From an uncultured Dorea sp. (lineage in GTDB: Bacteria; Bacillota; Clostridia; Lachnospirales; Lachnospiraceae), in the NCBI GenBank assembly GCA_910578455.1, contig CAJTQA010000003.1, forward strand, positions 1 to 64,000: a stretch of 64,000 nt of DNA. Reading direction: 5' to 3'. Of the stretch, positions 43,491 to 52,377 are shown in pieces. Every line of letters begins with the position of its first letter. Positions within the stretch are counted from its first letter, which is position 1. Position numbers and translations under genes: made by a program. The notes under the pieces were generated by a model that worked only from the letters and a program-made list of their open reading frames with translations, searched no databases and had not been told where the DNA came from.

Positions 43491-45281
43491 TTATTCGATT
43501 TTTGAAAAATCAGCCACGCCGTGCTTGCACAGAGGGCAGATAAAGTCATCCGGCAACTCGTCGCCTTCGTAGATATATCCGCAGATTTCGCATACATATC
43601 CTTTTTTGCCGTCCGTGTCCGGCCTTGGCTTAACGTTGGCCTGATAATAATTGTAGGTCATGGTCTCTACGTTTGAGATTACTCGGGCCTCGGTTACGGT
43701 ACAGATAAACATACCGTGGGTGTCAAGGTCTACATACTGCTCCACCTTGAGAGACATGAATGCGTTAATGTATCTTGGCAGGAATGCAAGCCCGTTGTCA
43801 GAGCGGAGGACTTCATAATCCGCAAACTTGTCAACGGCGCGCCCGCTCTGGAACCCGAAGTTCTGGAATATCTTGAACGGAGCTTCTGTGGACAGGCAGT
43901 TTACATTCATGATGCCGGTCTGCTTGACGACATGATGGGAGTAGTTTGCTTTATTGATGCATACGGCAACACGATTCGGGCTGTCTGTGACCTGAGATAC
44001 GGTATTGACAATCAGGCCGTTATCCTTTGTTCCGTCATTGGATGTCACCACATACAAGCCGTACCCAATCTTAAACAGAGCAGTGAAATCCTGCTTATTA
44101 GCTGTCTCATCGTGCTGTGCCAGATAGTTTTTGCAGAATTCTTCTGCCATAGCCTCGAGCTGTTCTGAGCTTTCCTCATTAAGGGCAGATTTGATGGAGA
44201 CCGTAGTCTTTGCAAAGGTAAGGTTCTTGCATCCTTCCAGCATCCGGCGCATGGTCTTTGCCGCCAAAGGAGCCCAGGTACCGTTTTCGATCAGGCCTAT
44301 TTTGCGGTTCTGGAAGTTGCGCTCGGTCAGGTGATTGATGAACTCGCGCATAAACGGAAAGATGTCGGCATTATAAGTAGTGGTGGCAAGAATAAGCTTT
44401 CCGTAGCGGAATGCATCCTCGACAGCCTCTGCCATGTCACAGCGTGCCAGGTCATTTACTACAACTTTGGGGCATCCCTTTGCGCGCAGCTTGTCCGCAA
44501 GGAGCTCTACGGCTTTTTTTGTGTTTCCGTAGACAGAAGTGTAGGCGATTACGATGCCGCCTGACTCAACGCCGTAGGAAGACCAGGTGTTATAGAGGTT
44601 GATATAATATCCAAGGTTCTCAGTCAGGACCGGTCCGTGAAGAGGACAGATGATCTGTATGTCAAGCCCTGATGCTTTTTTGAGAAGGTTCTGCACCTGG
44701 GCGCCGTATTTCCCTACGATGCCGATGTAATAACGGCGGGCTTCGCATGCCCAGTCTTCTTCTACATCCAGTGCGCCGAACTTACCGAAACCGTCGGCGG
44801 AGAAAAGTACCTTGTCGCAGGAATCATAAGTAACGATGACTTCCGGCCAGTGAACCATTGGCGCTGACACGAAAGCAAGCTCGTGTTTTCCCAGGGAAAG
44901 GGTATCGCCCTCTTTGACTGTAATTTGGCTGTCTTCAAATTCAGTGCCGAAGAACTGTCCCATCATGACAAATGATTTTGCGCTGGATACAATCTTTGCG
45001 TCAGGGTAAACTTTCATAAAGTTGGCAATGTTTGCCGAGTGGTCCGGCTCCATATGCTGCACGATGAGGTAATCAGGTTTCTTGCCGCCCAGAACTTCCT
45101 GGATGTTATCCAGCCATTGGTGGGTAAAACGGGCGTCAACCGTATCCATGACAGCGATTTTATTGTCCATGATCACATATGAGTTGTAAGCCATGCCGTT
45201 TTCTACAACATACTGCCCCTCAAATAAATCTACATCGTGATCATTTACGCCTACATATTTAATGTCGTTGGTTATAACCAT
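43491..45281 (-). CDS. Flavodiiron protein fused to flavin reductase and rubredoxin domains
   Basis: 596 residues. Domain 1 (about 1-250) is the metallo-beta-lactamase diiron core with HMEPDHSAN, whose His-x-Glu-x-Asp-His ligands bind iron. Domain 2 (about 255-400) is a flavodoxin (IAYTSVYGNTKKA). Domain 3 (about 405-545) is a flavin-reductase barrel (KIGYGLYVVTSNDGTKDN). Domain 4 is a rubredoxin with two CxxC knuckles (CEICGYIYEG and CPLCKHG). The whole is an O2- or NO-scavenging reductase with its electron carriers built in. Its own promoter region is AT-rich, but I could not assign the boxes. Confidence 0.93.
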   Translation of the reverse strand: MVITNDIKYVGVNDHDVDLFEGQYVVENGMAYNSYVIMDNKIAVMDTVDARFTHQWLDNIQEVLGGKKPDYLIVQHMEPDHSANIANFMKVYPDAKIVSSAKSFVMMGQFFGTEFEDSQITVKEGDTLSLGKHELAFVSAPMVHWPEVIVTYDSCDKVLFSADGFGKFGALDVEEDWACEARRYYIGIVGKYGAQVQNLLKKASGLDIQIICPLHGPVLTENLGYYINLYNTWSSYGVESGGIVIAYTSVYGNTKKAVELLADKLRAKGCPKVVVNDLARCDMAEAVEDAFRYGKLILATTTYNADIFPFMREFINHLTERNFQNRKIGLIENGTWAPLAAKTMRRMLEGCKNLTFAKTTVSIKSALNEESSEQLEAMAEEFCKNYLAQHDETANKQDFTALFKIGYGLYVVTSNDGTKDNGLIVNTVSQVTDSPNRVAVCINKANYSHHVVKQTGIMNVNCLSTEAPFKIFQNFGFQSGRAVDKFADYEVLRSDNGLAFLPRYINAFMSLKVEQYVDLDTHGMFICTVTEARVISNVETMTYNYYQANVKPRPDTDGKKGYVCEICGYIYEGDELPDDFICPLCKHGVADFSKIE

Positions 45282-45453
45282 TGTGATTCACTCCTTTGTT
45301 TTTATTCTAAAGGCATTATATCATAATAATTTCCAAATGGATGTTTTTTTGGAGAAAATAAAAAAAATCATAGAATATTAATATTTTTGAAAGTGCATTA
45401 TTAAGAAATTTTCTGTAGGATAGATGCAGATGAAAATGCGAAGGAGGATAAGG

Positions 45454-46065
45454 ATGATTGATATATTTAAAGTATACAGCCTGGCATGCGTATTTTTGCC
45501 GTGCGTGGCCTGCCAGATTGTTTTTGTATTTAGGAGCCGCAGGAGAGGAAAAGGGGTCTCCGCTGTATGGCTGTCATGGCTGAATGTTTTTCTGCTTTAT
45601 CTGTGGATGGTGTTTGATGTTACAGGTGTTGGAACGATGGGCGATATCCTGAGGAACAGAGTCCATCCAATTATCGGGGGCTATAATTTTATTCCTTTTG
45701 ATTCATTTGGAATCGGCTTTTTCCTAAATATTATCATGTGCATGCCGTTTGGGTTCCTTCTTCCGCTTATCTGGAGAGAGGGAAGGAGCCTTGTGAGGAC
45801 AGTTCTGACAGGCGCTGCCTTTTCCCTCATGATTGAACTTACACAGATATTTAATTTCAGGGCGACAGACGTGGACGATCTGATGGCAAATACTTTCGGT
45901 GCCTTTGCCGGGTATCTGGCGTGGAAACTGTTTTGCATGATATTTGGGGAGCGTCTTGAGGACGCATCGGACAGGAAACATGAGGCGGCTGGTTATATTG
46001 TACTGGCGATGGCGGGCGTGTTTTTCCTCTATAATCCCTTTATCATTATCCGGGAAATGATGTAG
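45454..46065 (+). CDS. VanZ-family membrane protein
   Basis: 203 residues from ATG 45454 behind AAGGAGG. Five hydrophobic segments are present. The VanZ signature is seen in NFIPFDSFGIGFFLNIIMCMPFGFLLPL and later LTQIFNFRATDVDDLMANTFGAFAGY. VanZ-like proteins are linked to teicoplanin or lipoglycopeptide tolerance, but most members have no proven role. Confidence 0.88.
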   Translation: MIDIFKVYSLACVFLPCVACQIVFVFRSRRRGKGVSAVWLSWLNVFLLYLWMVFDVTGVGTMGDILRNRVHPIIGGYNFIPFDSFGIGFFLNIIMCMPFGFLLPLIWREGRSLVRTVLTGAAFSLMIELTQIFNFRATDVDDLMANTFGAFAGYLAWKLFCMIFGERLEDASDRKHEAAGYIVLAMAGVFFLYNPFIIIREMM

Positions 46066-46092
46066 GGGAATGAAGAGGCGATGCCCGGCGGC

Positions 46093-46995
46093 TTATTCGT
46101 TTTCGGCAATAATCTTTTCCGGCATGGCAGGGTCAAATTTATTCTCCAAAAGCATGGCGATCTCGTGCCTATATGGGGGATAAGATTTTTTAGCTTTTGT
46201 CGGGGAAGGTATATAGGGAGTCTCCAGGATTTTCGGGACCTCCGCAAAGTCAGGGTGGTGCACGATGTAGGAGAGCGCGTCAAACCCAATCTCCCCGAAC
46301 CCGATATTGGCATGCCGGTCTTTCTTTGCCCCGCACAGGTTTTTGCTGTCGTTGACATGGAAGACTGCGATCTGGTCTTTCCCCAGGAGCTTGTCAAACT
46401 GTGATATCACTCCGTCGAAGTCATGGATGATGTCGTAGCCGCTGTCGTGGGTATGGCAGGTGTCAAAGCAGACACGGAGCTTGTCATTATATGCGACGCC
46501 GTCGTAGATGCGGGCAAGCTCCTCGAAAGCACGTCCGGTTTCCGACCCTTTTCCCGCCATAGTCTCAAGGGCGATGTACAGGCCTGTGTCTTTTGTGAGC
46601 ACTTCATTTAATCCTTTGACAATCTGCTGAATGCCGATGTCGGCCCCTTCGCCTACATGGGCGCCGGGATGGAGGATTAATACCTTGCTTTTGCAGCTTA
46701 GGGTACGTTCAATCTCCTTTTGGAGGAATGTTACGGCCAGCTCATATGTCTCGGGTTTCACGGCATTGCCCAGATTGATGATGTATGGGGCGTGGACCAG
46801 GATTTCATCGATGCCGTGATCCTTCATATACGCCCAGGCTGCGTCGATATTCAGTTCGCTGATATCTTTTCTCCGGGTGTTCTGCGGAGCGCCGGTATAA
46901 AACATAAAGGTGTTGGCGCCGTATGAGACAGCTTCTTTTGCGGAGCCAAGGAGCATGTCCTTGCCGCTCATTCCTACATGAGAACCTATTTTCAT
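46093..46995 (-). CDS. nfo: Endonuclease IV (AP endonuclease)
   Basis: 300 residues behind AAAGGAG. It cleaves DNA 5' of abasic sites using a trinuclear zinc site. Ligand motifs are visible: LILHPGAHVG, VCFDTCHTHDSGYD, FHVNDSKN and a Glu in IALETMAGKG. Length is normal for the family. It converges with the VanZ gene with 27 bp between stops. Confidence 0.95.
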   Translation of the reverse strand: MKIGSHVGMSGKDMLLGSAKEAVSYGANTFMFYTGAPQNTRRKDISELNIDAAWAYMKDHGIDEILVHAPYIINLGNAVKPETYELAVTFLQKEIERTLSCKSKVLILHPGAHVGEGADIGIQQIVKGLNEVLTKDTGLYIALETMAGKGSETGRAFEELARIYDGVAYNDKLRVCFDTCHTHDSGYDIIHDFDGVISQFDKLLGKDQIAVFHVNDSKNLCGAKKDRHANIGFGEIGFDALSYIVHHPDFAEVPKILETPYIPSPTKAKKSYPPYRHEIAMLLENKFDPAMPEKIIAENE

Positions 46996-47083
46996 ATGAA
47001 TATCTCCTTTTGAATATAATAATAGTAATCATTATTAACAGAATATCATAAAAGATTCGATTATACAATCCTGTTTTTGCAAA

Positions 47084-47115
47084 AAGAATACGCCATGCAA
47101 AATTTACATGGCGTG
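47084..47115 (-). terminator. Terminator of the GH13 gene at 47127
   Basis: Stem ACGCCATG / CATGGCGT with a nine-base loop; a TTCTTTTT run follows on the reverse strand. Confidence 0.8.
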
Positions 47116-47126
47116 TCCATATGCTG

Positions 47127-48794
47127 CTATTTTTTTAAGAGTGCGAACGCCTCGTAAGGTTTTAAGATGATTTCGCGCCTGCTGTAATCATTTTCCACAT
47201 TGGAGATCAGCCGGTCACTGCCGATGAATTCTTCAGGCAGGGAGAGGGATGCCTCCTTGTCGGTGAAATTGCATGCCACGAAAAGTTTTTCGCCGCCGAG
47301 GATACGGGTGTATACGAAGAGCTCCTCGCTGTCTTTTAAAAGAGGCTCATATTTGCCGTACACGATTATGGGGTTCTGTTTCCTTAAGGCGATAAGCTTT
47401 TTGTAATAGTGGAAGACGGAATCCGGGTCGGCGGTTTCGGCTTTGGCGTTGATCTCTGTGTAGTTGGGGTTGACAGGTATCCACGGGGTTCCCGATGTAA
47501 AGCCCGCATTTTTAGAGTCATCCCACTGTACAGGCGTCCTGGCATTGTCACGGCTGATAAAGAGCATGCAGGGCCAGAAGTCTTCATGCGCTGCCTTGCC
47601 GCTTTCACACCATTCACGGTAGGCGTTGATGCTCTCGATATCCCGGAAGTCCGCGGGGCTCTGGAACGGGTAGTTCGTCATGCCAAGCTCCTCGCCCTGG
47701 TAGACGTAGGGGGTTCCCTGCATCATGTGGAGGCAGGTCGCCAGCATCTTTGCGGCTGCATCCCGGTACTGCGGGCGGTCATCCCCGAACCTTGAGACTG
47801 CTCTTGGCTGGTCGTGGTTATCCCAAAACAGGCTGTTCCACGCCTCGCCGTAAAGCTCGGTCTGCCAGCGCGACATGATGTCTTTCAGCTTTTTGAGAGG
47901 CATCTTCTCATCCGTCCATTTGCCGTATTTTCCAGCGGTGTCCACATGTTCGAACTGGAAGACCATGTTAAGCTCATGGGTATCCTCGCCGGCATACTGC
48001 TTTGCAAGCCCGGGCGTTACGCCAGGGGTTTCCCCTACCGTCATGATGTCATATTTTGAGAGCACTTTTTCATTCATTTCCTGGAGGTATCTGTGGACAT
48101 TTGGGCCATGTACGCAGTAGGGGCCGTAGTCTCCGTAAAATCCGTTTATCTTTCCGTCCGGCATCTCTTTTGTCTTGGAGATGAGGCTGATGACATCCAT
48201 CCGGAAACCGTCTATGCCCTTGTCGCACCACCAGGTCATCATGTCGAAGACTTTTTTGCGGACATCCGGGTTATCCCAGTTTAAGTCCGGCTGCTTTTTG
48301 GAAAACAGGTGCAGGTAGTACATGGCTGTCGTTTCGTCATACTGCCACGCGGAGCCGCCAAAGCAGGAGCCCCAGTTATTCGGGGGAGTCTCAGCGTCTT
48401 TTCCCTCTCTCCAGATGTAGTAGTCGCGGTAAGGATTATCTTTCCCGCTGCGGCTTTCCATAAACCATCTGTGCTCGTCGGAGGTATGGTTGACTACCAG
48501 GTCCATGACGATGCGGATGCCCCTTTTATGGGCCGCGTCAAGCATCTCGTCAAAGTCTTCCATTGTTCCGAATTCCTCCATGATTGCCTGATAGTCGCTG
48601 ATATCATATCCGTTGTCGTCATTTGGCGACTGGTATACGGGGGAGAGCCAGATAACGTCGATACCCAGATATTTCAGGTAATCCAGCCGGCTCGTAATCC
48701 CTTTCAGATCCCCGATGCCGTCTCCGTTGCTGTCCATGAAGCTGCGGGGGTAGATCTGATAAATAACTGCCTCTTTCCACCATGTTCTTTTCAT
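47127..48794 (-). CDS. GH13 alpha-glucosidase (oligo-1,6-glucosidase type)
   Basis: 555 residues. The cytoplasmic GH13_31-type barrel starts with TWWKEAVIYQIYPRSF and DSNGDGIGDLKGI, the latter a Ca2+-binding loop. Catalytic residues are the nucleophile in GFRMDVIS (about residue 200), the acid/base in TVGETPG (about 255) and the Asp in LFWDNHDQPRAVS. It probably hydrolyses isomaltose, sucrose-like or short malto-oligosaccharides. It forms a pair with its paralogue 27 bp upstream in the same direction. Confidence 0.92.
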   Translation of the reverse strand: MKRTWWKEAVIYQIYPRSFMDSNGDGIGDLKGITSRLDYLKYLGIDVIWLSPVYQSPNDDNGYDISDYQAIMEEFGTMEDFDEMLDAAHKRGIRIVMDLVVNHTSDEHRWFMESRSGKDNPYRDYYIWREGKDAETPPNNWGSCFGGSAWQYDETTAMYYLHLFSKKQPDLNWDNPDVRKKVFDMMTWWCDKGIDGFRMDVISLISKTKEMPDGKINGFYGDYGPYCVHGPNVHRYLQEMNEKVLSKYDIMTVGETPGVTPGLAKQYAGEDTHELNMVFQFEHVDTAGKYGKWTDEKMPLKKLKDIMSRWQTELYGEAWNSLFWDNHDQPRAVSRFGDDRPQYRDAAAKMLATCLHMMQGTPYVYQGEELGMTNYPFQSPADFRDIESINAYREWCESGKAAHEDFWPCMLFISRDNARTPVQWDDSKNAGFTSGTPWIPVNPNYTEINAKAETADPDSVFHYYKKLIALRKQNPIIVYGKYEPLLKDSEELFVYTRILGGEKLFVACNFTDKEASLSLPEEFIGSDRLISNVENDYSRREIILKPYEAFALLKK

Positions 48795-48821
48795 AATCTC
48801 AATATCCTTTCTGCTTTTTTG

Positions 48822-50498
48822 CTACATTTCTAAAATCAGCACCTGGTAGCCCAGGAGGGTTACCGTGCCGTTTTTTTCATCCAGGCTGCATTGGTTGTTC
48901 AGGAGCACGCGCCTGAAAGGGGCGGTCAGCGTGACGGACTGCGCTTCCCTCTGGTAGTTTCCGATTACAAGCAATGTCCTGTCGGCTTTCCGATAATATG
49001 CCATCAGATTGTGCCGGTCTTCCCATGCAGGCTCAAGAGTGCCGTAGACGATAGTCTCCTTGTATTCCGGATGCTTTCTCAGGGCAATGAGTTTCTTGTA
49101 AAAGGATCTTACGGAATCTGGATCCGCTATCTGTGATGCGGCATTGATGCGGGGATAATTGGGGTTTACTTTTAGCCACGGAGTTCCTGTAGTAAATCCT
49201 GCGTGCTCGCCGCCGGACCACTGCATGGGTGTCCTTGCATTATCTCGGCTGTATTTTGACACGGCTTTTAAAGCGTCCTCCGGCGACAGCCCGGCATTCA
49301 GGGCAACCTTATATTCTTCCAGGGTGCTGATATCGTCTACGTCGCCGATGGAAGAGAATACAGTGTTCTCCATGCCAAGCTCCTGCCCCTGGTAGATGAA
49401 GGGAATGCCGCGCAGCATGAAATTAAGCGCAGCCAGAAGCTTTTTGCTCTCAGGGCAGCAGTCCCCTTCCGGGATATAGTGGCTTACGCCTCTGGGTTCG
49501 TCGTGATTCTCGATAATATTGGAAAGGAATCCGATGTCTGCCGCCTTCGCCTGAGATTCAAAGCAGCACCGCTTGTAATCGTCGGGCGTGATAGGTTTTG
49601 CGTCGTACCATCCCTTGTCGCTTCCGCCGAATATCGTTTCGTTAAAGTCAAAGATGCTGGAGAAGTAACCGTCCTCCCCGATAAAGTCCGGCAGTTCGTC
49701 CGGCTTTTCGTTAAAGACCTCCCCGACGGAAAATGCATCGTATCTCTTGAAGGTCCGGTCGCGCATCTCGCTTAAAAACTCCCCGATGCCGGTAGCCTCT
49801 TTTAGCATTGCCTGGATGCTGCACAGCCCGTCTTCCCTGTCCGGCGCGTAATTCCGGAAGGGATGTGCCTTCTTGATATTGATTATAGCATCGATGCGGA
49901 ATCCGGCAAGGCCTTTGTCCAGCCACCAGTTGATGTTCTTGTAGACTTCCTCCCTAAGCTCTGGGTTCTCCCACTTTAAGTCGGGCTGTTTCTTGTGGAA
50001 AACATGGAGATACTGCTTGTCGGTTCCCGGCAGGTCATCCCAGGCGGGGCCTCCGAAATAGGAGCGCCAGTTGGTGGGGAGCTCCCCTTCTTTTTTGTCT
50101 CTCAGGTAGAAGTATTCGCCGTATTTTCCGTCCGGGTCTTCACATGCTTTTTTAAACCATTCATGCTCGTCAGAGCAATGGTTGACAACCAGGTCCATCA
50201 GTATGTACATATTTCTTTTTTTTGTTTCGGAAATCAGGCGCTCCATGTCCTCCATCGTGCCGAAACGGGGGTCAATGCCATAGTAGTCCGAGATGTCATA
50301 TCCCTCGTCGGCAAGCGGGGATGGGTAGCAGGGGGAGAGCCACAGGATGTCTACTCCCAGGTCCTGAAGGTAGTCGAGCTTGCTTATGATGCCCGGGATG
50401 TCGCCGATGCCGTCGCCGTTGGAATCGTAAAAGCTTTTTGGATAAATCTGGTAGGCAACCTTGTCATGCCACCATTTTTTTGTTCTATTTTCTGCCAT
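48822..50498 (-). CDS. GH13 alpha-glucosidase, paralogue
   Basis: 558 residues behind GGAGGT. The layout matches the enzyme at 47127: KVAYQIYPKSFYDSNGDGIGD at the start, nucleophile in GFRIDAIINIKK, acid/base in FSVGEVFNEK and Asp in NIIENHDEPRG. The two are clearly diverged, so different linkage preferences are likely. It is the first gene of the two-gene operon. No sugar transporter or regulator lies next to it. Its upstream region faces the TnpB-like gene. Confidence 0.92.
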   Translation of the reverse strand: MAENRTKKWWHDKVAYQIYPKSFYDSNGDGIGDIPGIISKLDYLQDLGVDILWLSPCYPSPLADEGYDISDYYGIDPRFGTMEDMERLISETKKRNMYILMDLVVNHCSDEHEWFKKACEDPDGKYGEYFYLRDKKEGELPTNWRSYFGGPAWDDLPGTDKQYLHVFHKKQPDLKWENPELREEVYKNINWWLDKGLAGFRIDAIINIKKAHPFRNYAPDREDGLCSIQAMLKEATGIGEFLSEMRDRTFKRYDAFSVGEVFNEKPDELPDFIGEDGYFSSIFDFNETIFGGSDKGWYDAKPITPDDYKRCCFESQAKAADIGFLSNIIENHDEPRGVSHYIPEGDCCPESKKLLAALNFMLRGIPFIYQGQELGMENTVFSSIGDVDDISTLEEYKVALNAGLSPEDALKAVSKYSRDNARTPMQWSGGEHAGFTTGTPWLKVNPNYPRINAASQIADPDSVRSFYKKLIALRKHPEYKETIVYGTLEPAWEDRHNLMAYYRKADRTLLVIGNYQREAQSVTLTAPFRRVLLNNQCSLDEKNGTVTLLGYQVLILEM

Positions 50499-50632
50499 AA
50501 TTTATACCTCCGATAGTTGTTACGCTATATTATAATAGCTGTTTCTTGTTTTGTCTTACATTTCTCTGATAAAAAAATACATTATTTTGACTTTTTGGGG
50601 ATTTTACATATTTTTACCACGCGGAAATGATG

Positions 50633-50663
50633 TTGACAAAAATATAAGGGGGGGGGGTATAAT
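50633..50663 (+). promoter_or_regulatory. Promoter with a G10 tract in the spacer (phase-variation candidate)
   Basis: Consensus TTGACA (50633-50638) and TATAAT (50658-50663) are 19 bp apart. The last ten spacer bases (50648-50657) are an unbroken G tract. Loss of two Gs would give the optimal 17 bp. Slippage in such tracts changes promoter strength reversibly in many bacteria; that this happens here is inference. Confidence 0.75.
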
Positions 50664-50755
50664 TGGCATGTAGAAATAAAGACGGACAGTTTCAGACCGT
50701 ATCTGGTCTGCTGTTTGTGTGGATAACAGTGGGTCAGTACGCTGAGGAAGGCAAT

Positions 50756-52066
50756 ATGCCCAAGACAATATGTAAGATTATAAAACAGTATAATAAAGGT
50801 CCTGTCGCATCGGAAGATATGCGGAAACTGCAGGAAATCGCGGAGGACTGCCGGAAGGTAAAAAATTATGTGTATGACCGTTTCGGCGGGATTGGAGGGC
50901 TGCCAAAGCTCTATCCAGGGTATACAGTCCAGAATGAGATGACAAAGACCGGGCTGAGGGGAGAGCTCAAGCTGCCGTCCGTATACTTTTATCTTGCTGT
51001 TTTTGACGCGGTAAGGGATATTAAGTGCCTCTGGGCGCGCACAAAGTCCGATGTATTAAAAAGGATTGGCAGAAATGAAAACCTGACGGCTGAGGAAAAG
51101 CATTACCTGAGGTTTGTCCTGAGGGTTAATAATGCATTTGCGGCGGTGCTGCATAAAGAGGAGATCGTGCTTGAGGGCGCATTGGGAGAAAAGCATGCCG
51201 AAGTATCGAAAGGGATATCGCAGGAAAATATGCACAGATATCTTTGCAGGCAGGTGAGAAAATGCCATGTAAAGCTCCGCGCGGAGCTTGCGGAAGGATT
51301 TTCGGCATCTCCAAAGGCATACTGTTACGGGGATCATGGGATATATATTGCTACGAAAGAGCGCCGGAGGAGGATTTTTATTCCGCTGACAGACGCAAAT
51401 GCATATAACAGCCAGATTTATATAAAGATTTTTCCGGAGAAATGTGCCGTTAATATCCATGTTCCGGTCAATGTGGCAGTCCGCTCTCATCATGATTATG
51501 TAAATGAAGTGGGCATTGCCATGGGGATGAATGTGATGGCAACTACGGACGCGGGGAACAGGTACGGTGAGAGGCTTGGGGAGTATGAGAGCGGGTATTC
51601 GGACTGGGTACGGGAGCAGACTGCGGCTTACAACCGGAACAGGGCAGGCAATCCGGGCAGAAAGAAATATCAGGCAAAGAAAAGGCGTTTCACAGAGCGT
51701 ATGCACAGCTACATCAATCAGGAGCTGAACCGTCTTTTTGAAGAGGAAAAGCCCCGGATAATTTATGTGGCGAAACTTCCAAAGCCGCAGGCGGCCGGCA
51801 AGAACCGGAGAGTGAACCAGAAAGTATCTATGTGGCAGAGAGGATATATCAGGAAGAGGCTGGAATGGAAGTGCCGGGAGAGGGCAGTGGAGCTAGTGGA
51901 AGTCTTTGGGAAAGGAATCAGCAGCGAGTGCAGTGAGTGCGGTGGTGAGGGAACGCGCAAGGGCGGGGAATTTTTCTGCGGCGCTTGCGGATATGCCGCA
52001 GAGGTGAAGGCGAACGCAGCCAGAAATGCGCTGAAACGCGGACTGTCAGGAAAGACGGCTTATTAA
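50756..52066 (+). CDS. TnpB-like protein with RuvC catalytic residues replaced (nuclease-dead candidate)
   Basis: 436 residues from ATG 50756 behind GAGGAAGG. The frame is open back to 50663, but that part overlaps the promoter. The N-terminal half would be the REC/wedge region. The RuvC part is recognisable but lacks its acidic residues. Motif I reads EVGIAMGMN where GIDLG is expected (A255). Motif II reads IIYVAKLPK where the Glu should be (A339). Motif III reads EVKANAARN where D-x-NAA is usual (K418). The zinc ribbon is intact (C392, C395, C408, C411). Basic segments (GRKKYQAKKRRF, GYIRKRLEWKCR) could bind RNA or DNA. No TnpA or IS ends are seen. A domesticated DNA-binding protein, like the TldR regulators derived from TnpB, is the best reading. 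Confidence 0.8.
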   Translation: MPKTICKIIKQYNKGPVASEDMRKLQEIAEDCRKVKNYVYDRFGGIGGLPKLYPGYTVQNEMTKTGLRGELKLPSVYFYLAVFDAVRDIKCLWARTKSDVLKRIGRNENLTAEEKHYLRFVLRVNNAFAAVLHKEEIVLEGALGEKHAEVSKGISQENMHRYLCRQVRKCHVKLRAELAEGFSASPKAYCYGDHGIYIATKERRRRIFIPLTDANAYNSQIYIKIFPEKCAVNIHVPVNVAVRSHHDYVNEVGIAMGMNVMATTDAGNRYGERLGEYESGYSDWVREQTAAYNRNRAGNPGRKKYQAKKRRFTERMHSYINQELNRLFEEEKPRIIYVAKLPKPQAAGKNRRVNQKVSMWQRGYIRKRLEWKCRERAVELVEVFGKGISSECSECGGEGTRKGGEFFCGACGYAAEVKANAARNALKRGLSGKTAY

Positions 52067-52377
52067 CATAATGGAGATCATAGGAACGGCGGTTCGGATA
52101 AATAACGGCGGTAAGCCGGGATTTTACTGAAAAGACCGGACGGCGGGCTCATGATATAAAAAAAGCAGGCTCCGTGAAAGGAGCTATGCTAAAGACAGCG
52201 GCCTTAGAAGGCGGGAATTTTTCCGCGCATTGGGTAGGCCAGGACCTTTGCGAACACAGGAAACCGTGACGTAGCAAGGAGCGAAGCGGAAGTGATTTCC
52301 GCATCATTTCGGCAAAAGAGCCGGGATGACCAATATGCCTTATTATTCAAAATTATTGCAGACAAAGAGGAAAGAAG
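52067..52377 (+). ncRNA. Hairpin-rich region, candidate guide RNA / 3' UTR of the TnpB-like gene
   Basis: This 311 bp interval has no credible ORF. It is GC-rich up to about 52330 and holds several short stems: GGCTCC / GGAGC near 52173-52190, GGCGGGAA / TTCCGCGC near 52212-52230, GCGGAA / TTCCGC near 52286-52302 and CGGC / GCCG near 52310-52323. TnpB guide RNAs typically extend from the 3' end of the gene with the guide at the far end, so the guide would fall just before the glycan operon. Fold and transcription were not tested. Confidence 0.4.

Noticed and set aside
50663..50755. Upstream extension of the TnpB-like protein by 31 codons
   Set aside because: It would start on the -10 box itself; GAGGAAGG before 50756 marks the real start.
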